Positions 36,701 to 43,838 of a stretch of DNA of 64,000 bases are shown here, in pieces. The stretch spans positions 267,578-331,577 of the forward strand of contig NZ_OCTN01000003.1 of the NCBI RefSeq assembly GCF_900231835.1, read 5' to 3'. Made by a program: the position numbers and the translations under genes. This stretch comes from Pontivivens marinum (GTDB taxonomy: Bacteria > Pseudomonadota > Alphaproteobacteria > Rhodobacterales > Rhodobacteraceae). The notes beneath the pieces are model-generated. The model saw only the letters and a program-made list of their open reading frames with translations. It was not told the origin of the DNA and searched no databases. Position 1 is the first letter of the stretch; each line of letters starts with the position of its first letter.

Positions 36701-36951
36701 ATCAGGATACCCTTCGCGCCCTCCAGCGTTTGCTCAACATAGGTATCAACCGATAGCGGATGCTTTAGCGCGACCAGATTGACCAGCCGCAACGTGGGCA
36801 GCCCCCCCTGCGCACGATGCCATCCCGCCGCGAAAGCCCCCAGATCGGAATCCGAAAACGACATCGCCACCAGATCAGCGGGCGTCTGCCCGACATCGAA
36901 TGGCGTATCGCCTTGATCCAACCCGTGGCTCTCGCGGAAAATGACATGCAT
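33712..36951 (-). CDS. cobN: Cobaltochelatase subunit CobN
   Basis: CobN is the large, substrate-binding subunit of the ATP-dependent cobaltochelatase that inserts cobalt into hydrogenobyrinic acid a,c-diamide with CobS and CobT, which are not in this window. The 1079-residue protein belongs to the magnesium chelatase H/CobN family, with the conserved core HVGAHGTLEWLPGKSVALS and the later segment VIDLWGSATMRTAGEEFAMAL. The length matches rhodobacterial CobN and is shorter than some others of about 1250 residues. It starts 6 bases after the cobW stop. Confidence 0.95.
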   Translation of the reverse strand: MHVIFRESHGLDQGDTPFDVGQTPADLVAMSFSDSDLGAFAAGWHRAQGGLPTLRLVNLVALKHPLSVDTYVEQTLEGAKGILIRLIGGAGYWSYGLMQVQDLARRKGMALAILPADGRADPQLDELSTVPVSTLRRLQHLCDAGGAAAAQAALAQMALAAGLYAGPVIGQKSVPDFGFYTPEEGVVSAAPEGGPLVVVSFYRSYLTAADTGPVDALIAALRERGFTAVGAFAPSLKQPAAAAWLSAELARLRPAAIVNATAFSAQGRDGAASPLDAGGVPVFQVSLSTARQQDWALGDRGLSPADLAMHVVLPEVDGRLFAGLVSFKEPNKKDPDLQFARFGHRPVPQMIAAAADKVAAWHRLATAQAGERRLAVVLSTYPGRDYNLAHAVGLDPLQSTAAILADLAAAGYGVEAPDDLGRALESQVIEWPVAEYLAALGALPDDLRADLAQAWGSVEDDPDVSDGKFRFRAVQAGTALIALQPERGTVAAREDDYHDLARTPRHAYVAFYLMMQARGLHALIHVGAHGTLEWLPGKSVALSQACWPEVLSGGTPTIYPFIVNDPGEAAQAKRRIGAVTLGHLPPPMADSAVPDVLSGLEQLLDEYSTADGLDPARRDRLIGAIREEARARGVEADLGLSEDSSAAEAITRIDRFVCDIKESQFGDGLHVYGAGQCGADEMAGLHAALNGALVPAGPSGSPYRGRGDVMPTGRNLFTTDPRAVPSRAAHAQGVKLAEELLRRHLQDHGDWPRGLVIDLWGSATMRTAGEEFAMALHLAGLAPVWDDGSERVSGFEIVPLVLLNRPRIDVTLRVSGLFRDVFPGLAQMFELAADALAERDEAAEENPYLARAPRVFGPKPGQFGLAMGADLDVYTDDARNRAGQAWLSASEWAINAQGDVSQDRAGLESRLETADAFVHVQDLAETDVLLAEDYASHEAGFAAALAALGQDAPALYHMDSTRMDAPRARSLPEEIARVVRARAANPAWADGMMRHGFRGAAEVAATLDNLAAFAHLAQVVPAHLFDAYFDATLGREDLVGFMERENPAALAAMRARFAALHEAGLWVTRRNSVLAELSG

Positions 36952-36957
36952 GACGCG

Positions 36958-37992
36958 TCAGACTCCCAACGCAGCCCGAATTGCGGGCGGGTCGATATGG
37001 TCATGCTCCGCAATCACCACCAAGGATGACACACGCGGACGCCCACCCCATGGGGTGTCGTATTGCATCCGCACACGCTCGCCCACAGCCTGAACCAGCA
37101 TCCGCATCGGTTTCCCCTTTACGGCGATATAGCCTTTGACGCGCAGCACATCGTGCGAACGGGCCAATGCCTCAATCGCGGATTTCAGGGCGTCGGTGTC
37201 GTCAATCTCGGGCAAATCGATCATGATGGTGTCGAAATCATCATGCTCATGATCGTGATGCCCGTCATGATGGGATGGGCGCGTGTCCAGATCATCCTCC
37301 GCTGCGGCCTCCAGCCCCAGAATAACGCGGGGGTCAATGTTGCCCTCGCTCACGGGGACAACCGAAACCTTGCGCGGGGATTCAGCCGCGATCACGTCGC
37401 GGGCCTTTTGCATCTGCGCCTCATCCACCAGATCCGCCTTGGTCAGCAGAATGATGTCCGCGCAGGAAATCTGATCCTCGAAAACTTCGGATAATGGCGT
37501 CTCATGATCCAGCGCATCATCGGCCAGGCGCTGCGCCTCAACCGCCGCAACGTTCGAGGCGAAACGACCCGCCGCCACAGCCTCCGCATCGGCCAGTGCA
37601 ACCACGCCGTCCACTGTGATGCGCGACCGGATTGCGGGCCATTCAAACGCCTTCAGCAATGGCTTGGGCAGGGCCAGACCGCTGGTCTCAATCACAATGT
37701 GATCGGGCTTTTGCGGCAGCGCCATCAGCGCCTCAATCGTCGGAATGAAATCATCGGCAACCGTGCAGCAGATGCAGCCATTGGCCAGCTCGACGATGTT
37801 TTCCTCGGGGCAGTTTTCATCCGCGCAGGCCTTCAGGATTTCGCCATCCACACCCACAGTGCCAAATTCATTGACCAAAACGGCCAGCCGCCGCCCCTGC
37901 GGGTTCTGCATCAGGTGCCGTACCAGCGTGGTTTTGCCAGAGCCGAGGAAGCCGGTAATCACGGTAACGGGAATTTTGTTCAAATCGGTCAT
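36958..37992 (-). CDS. cobW: Cobalamin-associated GTPase CobW
   Basis: CobW is a COG0523-family metallochaperone GTPase thought to deliver cobalt to the CobN chelatase. ATG at 37992 gives 344 residues. The P-loop GFLGSGKTT is at 14-22, the metal-binding GCICC motif covers Cys73, Cys75 and Cys76, and a histidine-rich loop (HHDGHHDHEHDD, near residues 240-252) may store metal. The C-terminal CobW_C domain is complete. It starts 2 bases after the DUF1636 gene. Confidence 0.95.
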   Translation of the reverse strand: MTDLNKIPVTVITGFLGSGKTTLVRHLMQNPQGRRLAVLVNEFGTVGVDGEILKACADENCPEENIVELANGCICCTVADDFIPTIEALMALPQKPDHIVIETSGLALPKPLLKAFEWPAIRSRITVDGVVALADAEAVAAGRFASNVAAVEAQRLADDALDHETPLSEVFEDQISCADIILLTKADLVDEAQMQKARDVIAAESPRKVSVVPVSEGNIDPRVILGLEAAAEDDLDTRPSHHDGHHDHEHDDFDTIMIDLPEIDDTDALKSAIEALARSHDVLRVKGYIAVKGKPMRMLVQAVGERVRMQYDTPWGGRPRVSSLVVIAEHDHIDPPAIRAALGV

Positions 37993-37994
37993 GT

Positions 37995-38354
37995 TCACTC
38001 CTGCGGCGGGATGCGCGCGATGGATTGCTTGCGGAAAATCTGCGGGCGCGACCGCCATGGTACCAGACCATCCTCGGTCGCGGCATAGGCGGTGGCCCCT
38101 TCTACGATCTGCGCGACATGTTCGGCAGGGTCCAGGCGACCATAAACATAGGTCCAGCGACCCGGTGCGCTCAACGCGACGGCGCAGCCATTGCTGCACG
38201 CAGACAGGCATTCCACCGGACGCAGTTCGACATCCTCGGGCAGGGTTTCTGCGGCCAATGCATCCATCAGAACCGCACCGGGGCGCGGGGCCTCGGGGTC
38301 ATACTCACCGACGCCCTTACAGGTCGTACATACCATCAAAACGGTTTTCACCAT
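37995..38354 (-). CDS. DUF1636 family protein, possible [2Fe-2S] ferredoxin-like metal protein
   Basis: The 119-residue protein belongs to the DUF1636 family, often found beside cobW and cobN. Cysteines lie in C9-x2-C12 and C49-x3-C53-x3-C57, resembling thioredoxin-like [2Fe-2S] ferredoxins or a metal site. Its role in cobalt handling or in the CobG reaction is conjecture. It is the first gene after riboswitch A. Confidence 0.85.
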   Translation of the reverse strand: MVKTVLMVCTTCKGVGEYDPEAPRPGAVLMDALAAETLPEDVELRPVECLSACSNGCAVALSAPGRWTYVYGRLDPAEHVAQIVEGATAYAATEDGLVPWRSRPQIFRKQSIARIPPQE

Positions 38355-38389
38355 CGCACCCAGCCCTCAATACACGCGGACGAAGGGGG

Positions 38390-38429
38390 TGCCAGCGTAC
38401 AGGCGCGCCATCGCAGCCCGTACATGCCA
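38390..38429 (-). promoter_or_regulatory. Leader hairpin between riboswitch A and DUF1636 gene
   Basis: The arms 38390-38404 and 38416-38429 pair imperfectly (GGC/GCC, GTAC/GTAC and TGGCA-like ends) around an 11-base loop in the minus-strand transcript. It lies between the B12 box and the ribosome site of the first gene, where an expression platform is expected. No U-run follows, suggesting translational or RNA-stability control. Confidence 0.4.
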
Positions 38430-38465
38430 GTCGCGAAACACCCCGTTCGCCGGTTACATCTCTCG

Positions 38466-38627
38466 CTGGCAGGTCTCCCGGCTTGCGAAGTTCGGAGGGG
38501 TACTCCGGCGGTTCCTGCCCTTCCCAATCTTGCGATCAGTGGTCTTAGGAACCTCTTCGGTCACGGTCGCGGGGGCGGCTGTGCTTGAGGTCAGCGTGAC
38601 CCTGCACATTCCCTTTTCACCTGCCAG
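38466..38627 (-). promoter_or_regulatory. Cobalamin riboswitch A (upstream of the cobW-cobN...cobA operon)
   Basis: The minus strand carries GAAAAGGGAATGTGCAGGGTC, a CAGCCGCCCCCGC segment, CCACTGATCG, TTGGGAAGGGCAGG and the B12 box AAGCCGGGAGACCTGCC (38468-38484). Stem P1 is a perfect 8-bp pairing of CTGGCAGG (38620-38627) with CCTGCCAG (38466-38473). The 5' P1 strand can alternatively pair with CCTGCC just upstream (38630-38635). The region 38355-38665 contains no protein gene: it holds this aptamer, a leader hairpin and the downstream end of a candidate promoter. Confidence 0.92.
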
Positions 38628-38648
38628 ATGGCAGGAACCAACGGCCCT

Positions 38649-38677
38649 ACTTGCGACCTGACACGTCAGATTGTCAA
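38649..38677 (-). promoter_or_regulatory. Candidate sigma-70 promoter for riboswitch A, inside the end of the nuclease gene
   Basis: A perfect TTGACA at 38672-38677 (minus strand) is formed by the last codons of the NaeI-like gene. GCAAGT follows after 17 bases (38649-38654), matching the arrangement before riboswitch B. Transcription would start near 38641, a few bases before the riboswitch. The -10 box is weak. Confidence 0.42.
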
Positions 38678-39580
38678 TGACGAAGCTAGACCAACCGCCT
38701 CGAACCCATGCTCCTTGGCTAGGATCAACTCGGCCTCGCCCCGCATTTGGTACGAGATAAACTGACTACCCGTGCAAACCGGCAGACCCAGTTCGGCGAT
38801 CAACGGGGCATCATAATGGCCCGATAGCAGCAAAATCCCCTCACGCGCCAAATGATCCCGCGTACCGCGTCCCTTATCCGAACGGATGCGCCGCATGAAA
38901 TCCTGCTGTCGCGCCACGGCCTGCACCACGTCGCGGGTGATGGGGATACCCTGAACCTCCCGAAACAGGGCCGCCATCCGCTGATTGCCCGTATCACCGG
39001 CAAATATCCGCTCCACCACATCCGCCGCAATGGTGCGCCAGAAATTAGCCGGATAGGGCTGATCGCGTAGCAACCATAGGATATTGGCGAATCCGGCGGC
39101 CGAGATACTCTTCTTCGAATCCTTGTTCTGACCCACGGTCAGATAATCAGGCCGCGCCACGATCAGGCCCAAGTAACACACCGCCCGCACCTCATCCGCC
39201 GCGACGAGGATGCACGGATTGTCGATCGCCTCCGTCGGGATCATCCAGTTGCTGCCCATCGTGTTCTTGATATCAACGTCATGGCCCAGAATGACCGTAT
39301 CCAGCCGCCCCTTGGACAGGCGCAGCATCGCGCGCAGCTCAATCTCGACCCGCGTGCCGATATAGGTCTTTTCGGTTTTTTCCAGCTCATCATAACTGCG
39401 CCGACCGGTTTTGGGCGTCATGATCACATCATCAACGCATTGACGCAGCATGGTGGAGAACGTTTCGGCCAGCGCATCTGCACCGCCTGCCCGCGTGGTA
39501 ATTTCAGCACTGATGGCGGATAGCAGCGCGTGATCCGGGTGCCCGGCGGTAACGATGCTATCGGGGATGCTCTTTTTCAA
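38666..39580 (-). CDS. NaeI-type restriction endonuclease
   Basis: The 304-residue protein matches the type IIE NaeI family, whose founder needs two GCCGGC sites to cut. Family segments include TPKTGRRSYDELEKTEKTYIG, DVDIKNTMGSNWMIPTEA, YLGLIVARPDYL and QQDFMRRIRSDKGRGTRDHLAREGILLLSG. Likely active-site residues are Glu79 or Glu81, Asp94, Asp103 and Lys105 (D-x-K). The start is TTG at 39580 without a clear ribosome site. It follows the methyltransferase gene in the same frame, separated by the stop and three codons. Specificity is inferred only from the family. Confidence 0.87.
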   Translation of the reverse strand: MKKSIPDSIVTAGHPDHALLSAISAEITTRAGGADALAETFSTMLRQCVDDVIMTPKTGRRSYDELEKTEKTYIGTRVEIELRAMLRLSKGRLDTVILGHDVDIKNTMGSNWMIPTEAIDNPCILVAADEVRAVCYLGLIVARPDYLTVGQNKDSKKSISAAGFANILWLLRDQPYPANFWRTIAADVVERIFAGDTGNQRMAALFREVQGIPITRDVVQAVARQQDFMRRIRSDKGRGTRDHLAREGILLLSGHYDAPLIAELGLPVCTGSQFISYQMRGEAELILAKEHGFEAVGLASSLTI

Positions 39581-39589
39581 AGCGGCAGA

Positions 39590-40549
39590 TCAGCCACTGA
39601 CCGCGCGCAATACACGTTTGCGCAAAACCCGCCCGATCTGGGCCGAAACCGCCTGTGCGACCGGTGGCGGAAACGCATTGCCAACCTGCCGGTAGGCGTT
39701 CGTTTTCGCGCCAGTGAAATGCCAGTCATCAGGGAAGCCCTGAATCCGCGCCACCATTGGCACGGTCAAACGGGGCATTCCGGTGTGGAACGCATCAGGC
39801 GGCTCGGCCGCAACTGTGCGCCCCTCAACCCCCAGCGTCGCCCATGCCGCCCGCGCGCGGGTCGGGCCAAGGTCAGGACCGCCATGTTTTTTCGAACCAC
39901 CAACGATGGTCGGCGCAATCTCATCCGCTTTTGCCGCCCATTCCGCCGCACCGGCCCAACCGCCTGCGGCCATCTGATCGCGCAGCACCTCGCCAACGGT
40001 CGGCGGATTGTGGGGATTCGGCTCAGGCCAGTCAAAAAAGTCTGCGCGTTCCTTTTGCACCGCAACGATCACCACACGGGGGCGCAATTGCGGCACCCCG
40101 TAATCCGACGCATTCAGCAGCCGCCAGTCGGTTTTATAGCCCAACCGGTCCAGCTGCGTTTTCAGCTTCTCACGGTAATCATGGAACACCGCGCCCAGAA
40201 ACCCGCGGACGTTTTCGATCATCACCGCACGGGGGCGCGCATCGTCGATAATGTCGATGGCATCATTGAACAGATTACGCTCGTCCTTTTCCCCCAATTG
40301 CTTTCCGGCGACAGAAAACGGGGGGCATGGCAGACCACCGGCCAGCAGGTCCATTCCGCGAAAATCAGCGGCGCGTTCCTTGAACAACCGCATATCTTCC
40401 TCAAGCACATTCCACTCGGGCCGGTTATGGCGTAGCGTGTTGCAGCAATGCTTGTCGATCTCGACCAAGGCAGTATGTGCGAATCCGGCTTTCTCCAGCC
40501 CAAGGGCCTGCCCGCCAGCACCGGCGCAAAGCTCTACAGATGTTAACAT
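39590..40549 (-). CDS. DNA cytosine-5 methyltransferase
   Basis: This is the modification partner of the NaeI-like nuclease. ATG at 40549 gives 319 residues with AGAGGG 8 bases upstream; the open frame extends to 40663 but without support. Motif I is ELCAGAGGQALGLEKAGF, the catalytic cysteine is Cys75 in GGLPCPPFS, motif VI is MIENVRGF, motif VIII QLRPRVVIV, and the C-terminal RIQGFPDDW and RQVGNAFPPPVA complete the set. The target-recognition region is short. The methylation target is presumably the nuclease site. Confidence 0.93.
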   Translation of the reverse strand: MLTSVELCAGAGGQALGLEKAGFAHTALVEIDKHCCNTLRHNRPEWNVLEEDMRLFKERAADFRGMDLLAGGLPCPPFSVAGKQLGEKDERNLFNDAIDIIDDARPRAVMIENVRGFLGAVFHDYREKLKTQLDRLGYKTDWRLLNASDYGVPQLRPRVVIVAVQKERADFFDWPEPNPHNPPTVGEVLRDQMAAGGWAGAAEWAAKADEIAPTIVGGSKKHGGPDLGPTRARAAWATLGVEGRTVAAEPPDAFHTGMPRLTVPMVARIQGFPDDWHFTGAKTNAYRQVGNAFPPPVAQAVSAQIGRVLRKRVLRAVSG

Positions 40550-40695
40550 GTTGGCTGCCCTCTTTTTGAACATACAACCCGTAGAGGCGATCAGGATCAA
40601 TTCCGTTCTGCACCGCACGCGCGTTCGCAATTTGTTCGTACCCGCAAAGCCGCTTTCGGACAAGCCTGCTGCGCATTATTGGACCCCGAAACAGA

Positions 40696-40719
40696 AAAGA
40701 CCGCCCGAAGGCGGTCTTT
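40696..40719 (-). terminator. Intrinsic terminator of tRNA-Gly
   Basis: Read on the minus strand, a 10-bp perfect stem (AAAGACCGCC with GGCGGTCTTT) closes a TTCG tetraloop and is followed by TTCTG-TTT. It lies 27 bases after the tRNA end in its direction of transcription. It should isolate the tRNA from the restriction-modification genes downstream. Confidence 0.85.
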
Positions 40720-40746
40720 CTAAGTAACCGTATCAAAACGGTTAAT

Positions 40747-40821
40747 TGGAGCGGGCGAAGAGATTCGAACTCTCGACTTCAACCTTGGCAAGGTTGCGCT
40801 CTACCCCTGAGCTACGCCCGC
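40747..40821 (-). tRNA. tRNA-Gly (anticodon GCC)
   Basis: The 75-base minus-strand sequence folds as a cloverleaf: acceptor GCGGGCG pairs with CGCCCGC, the D arm is GCTC-AGGGGTA-GAGC, the anticodon stem-loop has CTTGCCAAG with anticodon GCC, and the T arm carries GTTCGAATC. The encoded 3' end is TCCA. The restriction-modification pair begins about 200 bases downstream, so this tRNA may mark an integration boundary, though no duplicated 3' end was found. Confidence 0.96.
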
Positions 40822-40838
40822 GTCCTTGGGTGTGGCGA

Positions 40839-40867
40839 TGTATAAAGATTCGAACGGGGGCCGCAAG
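40839..40867 (-). promoter_or_regulatory. tRNA-Gly promoter
   Basis: On the minus strand CTTGCG (40862-40867) and TATACA (40839-40844) are exactly 17 bases apart, placing the start near 40832, about 10 bases before the tRNA. This is a strong stable-RNA-type promoter for an alphaproteobacterium. Confidence 0.65.
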
Positions 40868-41004
40868 CGGAAAAATCACCTTTTTCGCACTTCTCGCAAA
40901 AAATCTTCACAGCTCCCGTTTCACCCTATTTTCACGGCCCAGACTGGCACTGGCCATCCGCCCTTGCCCCGATATGATACCGCCGTAACAGGATGGAGGC
41001 TCGC

Positions 41005-41541
41005 ATGACAAACTCACCCCGAACCGAGGCAGATCTGCTGGCCCTGCTGGATGCACTTACCATCCCCTATACACTGCACCGCCACGCCCCCCTGTTCACC
41101 GTACAGGAAAGTCAGGCCGTCAGCCGCGACATGCCCGGCGCGCACTGCAAGAACATGTTCCTGAAATCGAAGGCGGGTGAGCTGGTCTTGGTGACATGCG
41201 AGGAAAACCGCAAAATCCGCATCCGCGATCTGGAACGCGCGATCGGGGCCAAGAAGCTCAGCTTTGCGAAACCCGACCTGTTACTGGCCCATCTGGGCGT
41301 CACACCCGGCGCGGTTACGCCACTCTCTATCGTAAACGATACGGATCGCCGCGTGCGCGTTATCCTCGACGATCAAATGATGGGGGCGGACCTGCTGAAC
41401 TGTCACCCGTTGCACAATGAGGCAACAATTGCCATTTCCACACCAGACCTGATGCGCGTCTTTGCCCATACCGGCCATCAACCGGAACGGATCGATTTCG
41501 ACGCGCTGGAACAGGCCGCCCTGACTGCGCAAGCGGGCTAA
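41005..41541 (+). CDS. Prolyl-tRNA editing protein, YbaK/ProX type
   Basis: The 178-residue protein is a stand-alone INS/YbaK-type deacylase that probably removes mischarged alanine or cysteine from tRNA-Pro. Family segments are PLFTVQESQAVSRDMPGAHCKNMFLKSK, KKLSFAKPDLLLAHLGVTPGAVTPL and CHPLHNEATIAISTPDLMRF-like end. ATG at 41005 has GGAGG six bases upstream; ATG at 40993 lies before that site. Which mischarged tRNA it clears cannot be told by eye. Confidence 0.88.
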   Translation: MTNSPRTEADLLALLDALTIPYTLHRHAPLFTVQESQAVSRDMPGAHCKNMFLKSKAGELVLVTCEENRKIRIRDLERAIGAKKLSFAKPDLLLAHLGVTPGAVTPLSIVNDTDRRVRVILDDQMMGADLLNCHPLHNEATIAISTPDLMRVFAHTGHQPERIDFDALEQAALTAQAG

Positions 41542-41610
41542 GGCGACCGAACCGAGATAATTGGCCGGTGCAATCGCGCCGTGCCCGCACATATATGATA
41601 TAAGAGAGAC

Positions 41611-42522
41611 ATGATGCTCGAACTCAACGCCGCCCCCGCCACTGCCGATCTGATCAAGGACACGTCCGAGGCCACCTTTATGGCTGACGTTGTGGATGCC
41701 TCGCAGCAGGCGCCCGTTATCGTGGTGTTCTGGTCCGCAATGGTGCCACAGTCCAAGCAGATCATCCCGATGATCGAGGCAGAGGTCACAAATGCCCGTG
41801 GCGCGGTGCGCATGGTCAAGGCGAACGCGGATGAGAATCAGGCCATTGCCGGCCAGCTTCGCATTCAAAACGTGCCCACCGTCTATGCCTTCTTTAACGG
41901 CCAGCCGATTGACGGCTTTCAGGGCCCTCTCTCGCAAAGCCAGATCAAGGCCTTCATCGAGAAGGTCATCACAGCCGCAGGCGGCGACGCATCCGGTGGG
42001 CTGGAGGAGGCAATCGAGCAAGCCGAGCAAATGCTCGATGCAGGCGAGGTTGCCGACGCCGCACAGGTTTTCGCCGCGATTCTTGAAGAGGACCCCAAAC
42101 AGCCCCGCGCCGTTGCTGGCCTCGCCAATGCCTATATGGCACTGGGCGACACGGTGAATGCGACCGCAACCCTCGACGCCGCACCAGCCGAAATCGCCAA
42201 TGCGCCAGAAATCGCAGCCGTCCGCGCACGGATCGAATTGACCGAGGCCAGCGCCGGTGCCGGTGAACTGGACGCCCTGCTCGCCGCGGTCGAGGCTGAT
42301 CCGACCGATAAACAAGCACGCTTTGATCTGGCCCTCGCGCAAATCGGGGCCGGTGATAATGCCGCTGCCATTGATAGCCTGCTTGAGATCTTCCGTCAGG
42401 ACCGCGAATGGAACGAGGACGCCGCCCGTCAGCAATTGTTCAAACTGTTTGACGCCATGGGACCAAAGGACCCGATGACCGCAACCGGCCGTCGCCGTCT
42501 CAGCTCGATGATCTTCGCCTGA
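41611..42522 (+). CDS. Thioredoxin-TPR co-chaperone, CnoX (YbbN) type, cysteine-free
   Basis: The 303-residue protein has an N-terminal thioredoxin fold (about 12-125; VIVVFWSAMVPQSKQ and NVPTVYAFFNGQPIDGFQG) followed by TPR-like helices (about 130-300), the layout of CnoX/YbbN, a holdase linked to GroEL and oxidative stress. The usual thioredoxin CxxC site reads MVPQ here, and the entire protein contains no cysteine, so redox catalysis is excluded. It is coupled to the Lon-N gene by a TGATG overlap. Confidence 0.88.
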   Translation: MMLELNAAPATADLIKDTSEATFMADVVDASQQAPVIVVFWSAMVPQSKQIIPMIEAEVTNARGAVRMVKANADENQAIAGQLRIQNVPTVYAFFNGQPIDGFQGPLSQSQIKAFIEKVITAAGGDASGGLEEAIEQAEQMLDAGEVADAAQVFAAILEEDPKQPRAVAGLANAYMALGDTVNATATLDAAPAEIANAPEIAAVRARIELTEASAGAGELDALLAAVEADPTDKQARFDLALAQIGAGDNAAAIDSLLEIFRQDREWNEDAARQQLFKLFDAMGPKDPMTATGRRRLSSMIFA

Positions 42523-43175
42523 TGCGCCGTTTTGCAGCCGCCGACCTGCCGGATGCGCTTCCGATCTTCCCTCTGGGAGGGGCGCTGCTGCTGCCACGGG
42601 CGCGGCTGCCGCTGAACCTGTTTGAACCGCGTTATCTGGCCATGCTGGATGACGCGCTAAAAACGCCAGAGCGGATGATAGCGATGATCCAGCCGGCGGA
42701 GGGGCCAAACGGCACCTCGCGCCTGCATTCCATCGGATGCGCGGGACGGATCACGCAATTTTCCGAAACGGATGATGGCCGCTATATCGTCTCGCTGACC
42801 GGAATTTCGCGCTTCCGCCTGATCGAGGAAATCGACGGTTTCACCCCCTATCGCCGCGCGCGGCTGGATTGGGGCAGCTTTGGCCGTGATCTGGGGGGCG
42901 AGGAAAAGGACACGGACTTTGACCGCCCTGCTTTCCTGAAATTGCTGTCACGGTTTTTCGACAATGCCCAACTGTCCAGCGACTGGGACAGCCTGAAGGA
43001 AGCGGATGAGGAACTGCTCATCAACTCCCTGTCCATGCTGTGCCCGTTCGAGGTGGAGGAAAAACAAGCCTTGCTTGAGGCCCCCTCCCTCGCCACACGG
43101 CGCGAAACATTGGTCATGCTGATGGAATTCGCCCTGCGCGCGGGCGACGGCAGCGATAGTCCGATCTTGCAATGA
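42522..43175 (+). CDS. LON peptidase N-terminal (substrate-binding) domain protein
   Basis: The 217-residue protein is a stand-alone Lon N-terminal domain ([29 protein letters not shown] start), without ATPase or protease parts. Such proteins may bind unfolded substrates, but the role is not known. The upstream CnoX-like chaperone and this domain share overlapping reading ends, suggesting a common protein-quality function. Its stop overlaps the Trm112 start by 4 nt. Confidence 0.9.
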   Translation: MRRFAAADLPDALPIFPLGGALLLPRARLPLNLFEPRYLAMLDDALKTPERMIAMIQPAEGPNGTSRLHSIGCAGRITQFSETDDGRYIVSLTGISRFRLIEEIDGFTPYRRARLDWGSFGRDLGGEEKDTDFDRPAFLKLLSRFFDNAQLSSDWDSLKEADEELLINSLSMLCPFEVEEKQALLEAPSLATRRETLVMLMEFALRAGDGSDSPILQ

Positions 43176-43351
43176 CACAGGTTCTGGATCGAAAACTGCT
43201 GGAATCACTGGTTTGCCCCGTCACGCGGGGCACACTGGTCTATGATCGTGAGGCGAATGAGCTGATCTCGCGCAATGCGGGCCTGGCCTATCCCGTGCAT
43301 GAGGGCGTACCGGTCATGCTGCCCGACGCCGCCCGCCATATCGACGACTAA
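43172..43351 (+). CDS. Trm112 family protein (59 residues)
   Basis: The protein begins [22 protein letters not shown] and ends [23 protein letters not shown], matching Trm112/YcaR small proteins. In eukaryotes Trm112 activates methyltransferases; the bacterial role is uncertain. Only one cysteine (CPVT) remains where zinc-binding members have more. It overlaps the Lon-N gene by 4 nt and converges on rlmH with 9 bases between stops. Confidence 0.88.
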   Translation: MTQVLDRKLLESLVCPVTRGTLVYDREANELISRNAGLAYPVHEGVPVMLPDAARHIDD

Positions 43352-43360
43352 ACCCTGACG

Positions 43361-43831
43361 TTAAACACGATGATACGGCAATTGCGCCTGAATGGTCGCG
43401 GCGCGGTATAGCTGCTCGGCCAACATCACGCGCACCAGCATATGCGGCCAAACCATTTTGCCAAAGCTTAGCGCGCCATTGCAGCGTTTGCGCAGGGCAG
43501 GGTCGATGCCATCCGCACCGCCAATAATGAACGCAATATCGCGCTGACCATCATCGGCCCGCATCTGTAGCATATTTGCGAAATCGGGGGAGGTCATAAC
43601 CTTACCCCGTTCGTCCAGCGCGATACGCCACGCGCCATCCGGTATGGCCGCGTCGAGCAATTTGCCCTCGCCCGCCATGCCGCCGCCCTTACGTTCATCA
43701 ACCTCGACCACCTCAACAGGGCCTAGGCCGTGGGGCCGTCCGGTCCGGTCGAACCGGGCCAGATAATCATCGATAATATCCCGCTCCGGCCCACCACGTA
43801 GGCGGCCGACAGCGGCAATTGTAACCCGCAC
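43361..43831 (-). CDS. rlmH: 23S rRNA (pseudouridine1915-N3)-methyltransferase RlmH
   Basis: RlmH is a SPOUT methyltransferase acting on 23S rRNA pseudouridine 1915 in the 70S ribosome. GTG at 43831 gives 156 residues beginning with the family's VRVTIAAVGRL. Diagnostic segments are FIIGGADGIDP and the C-terminal knot SFGKMVWPHMLVRVMLAEQLYRA ending PYHRV. The frame extends further upstream inside rsfS. It starts 7 bases after the rsfS stop, forming the common rsfS-rlmH pair. Confidence 0.93.
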   Translation of the reverse strand: MRVTIAAVGRLRGGPERDIIDDYLARFDRTGRPHGLGPVEVVEVDERKGGGMAGEGKLLDAAIPDGAWRIALDERGKVMTSPDFANMLQMRADDGQRDIAFIIGGADGIDPALRKRCNGALSFGKMVWPHMLVRVMLAEQLYRAATIQAQLPYHRV

Positions 43832-43838
43832 GCCGGTA

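Noticed and set aside
38657..38670. CTGAC-AC-GTCAG palindrome after the NaeI-like gene as a transcription terminator
   Set aside because: Arms are only 5 bp with a 2-base centre and no T-run; it lies between the promoter boxes and cannot form a stable RNA hairpin.
40847..40862. Sequence resembling a tRNA T-arm (AGATTCGAAC) upstream of tRNA-Gly, possible duplicated attachment site
   Set aside because: It is only a 10-base match, it lies on the upstream side, and it falls in the spacer of the tRNA promoter; no duplicated tRNA 3' end was found at the far side of the restriction genes.
41281..42708. 475-residue minus-strand frame across the editing-protein, CnoX-like and Lon-N genes
   Set aside because: It crosses three supported genes on the other strand, without family similarity.
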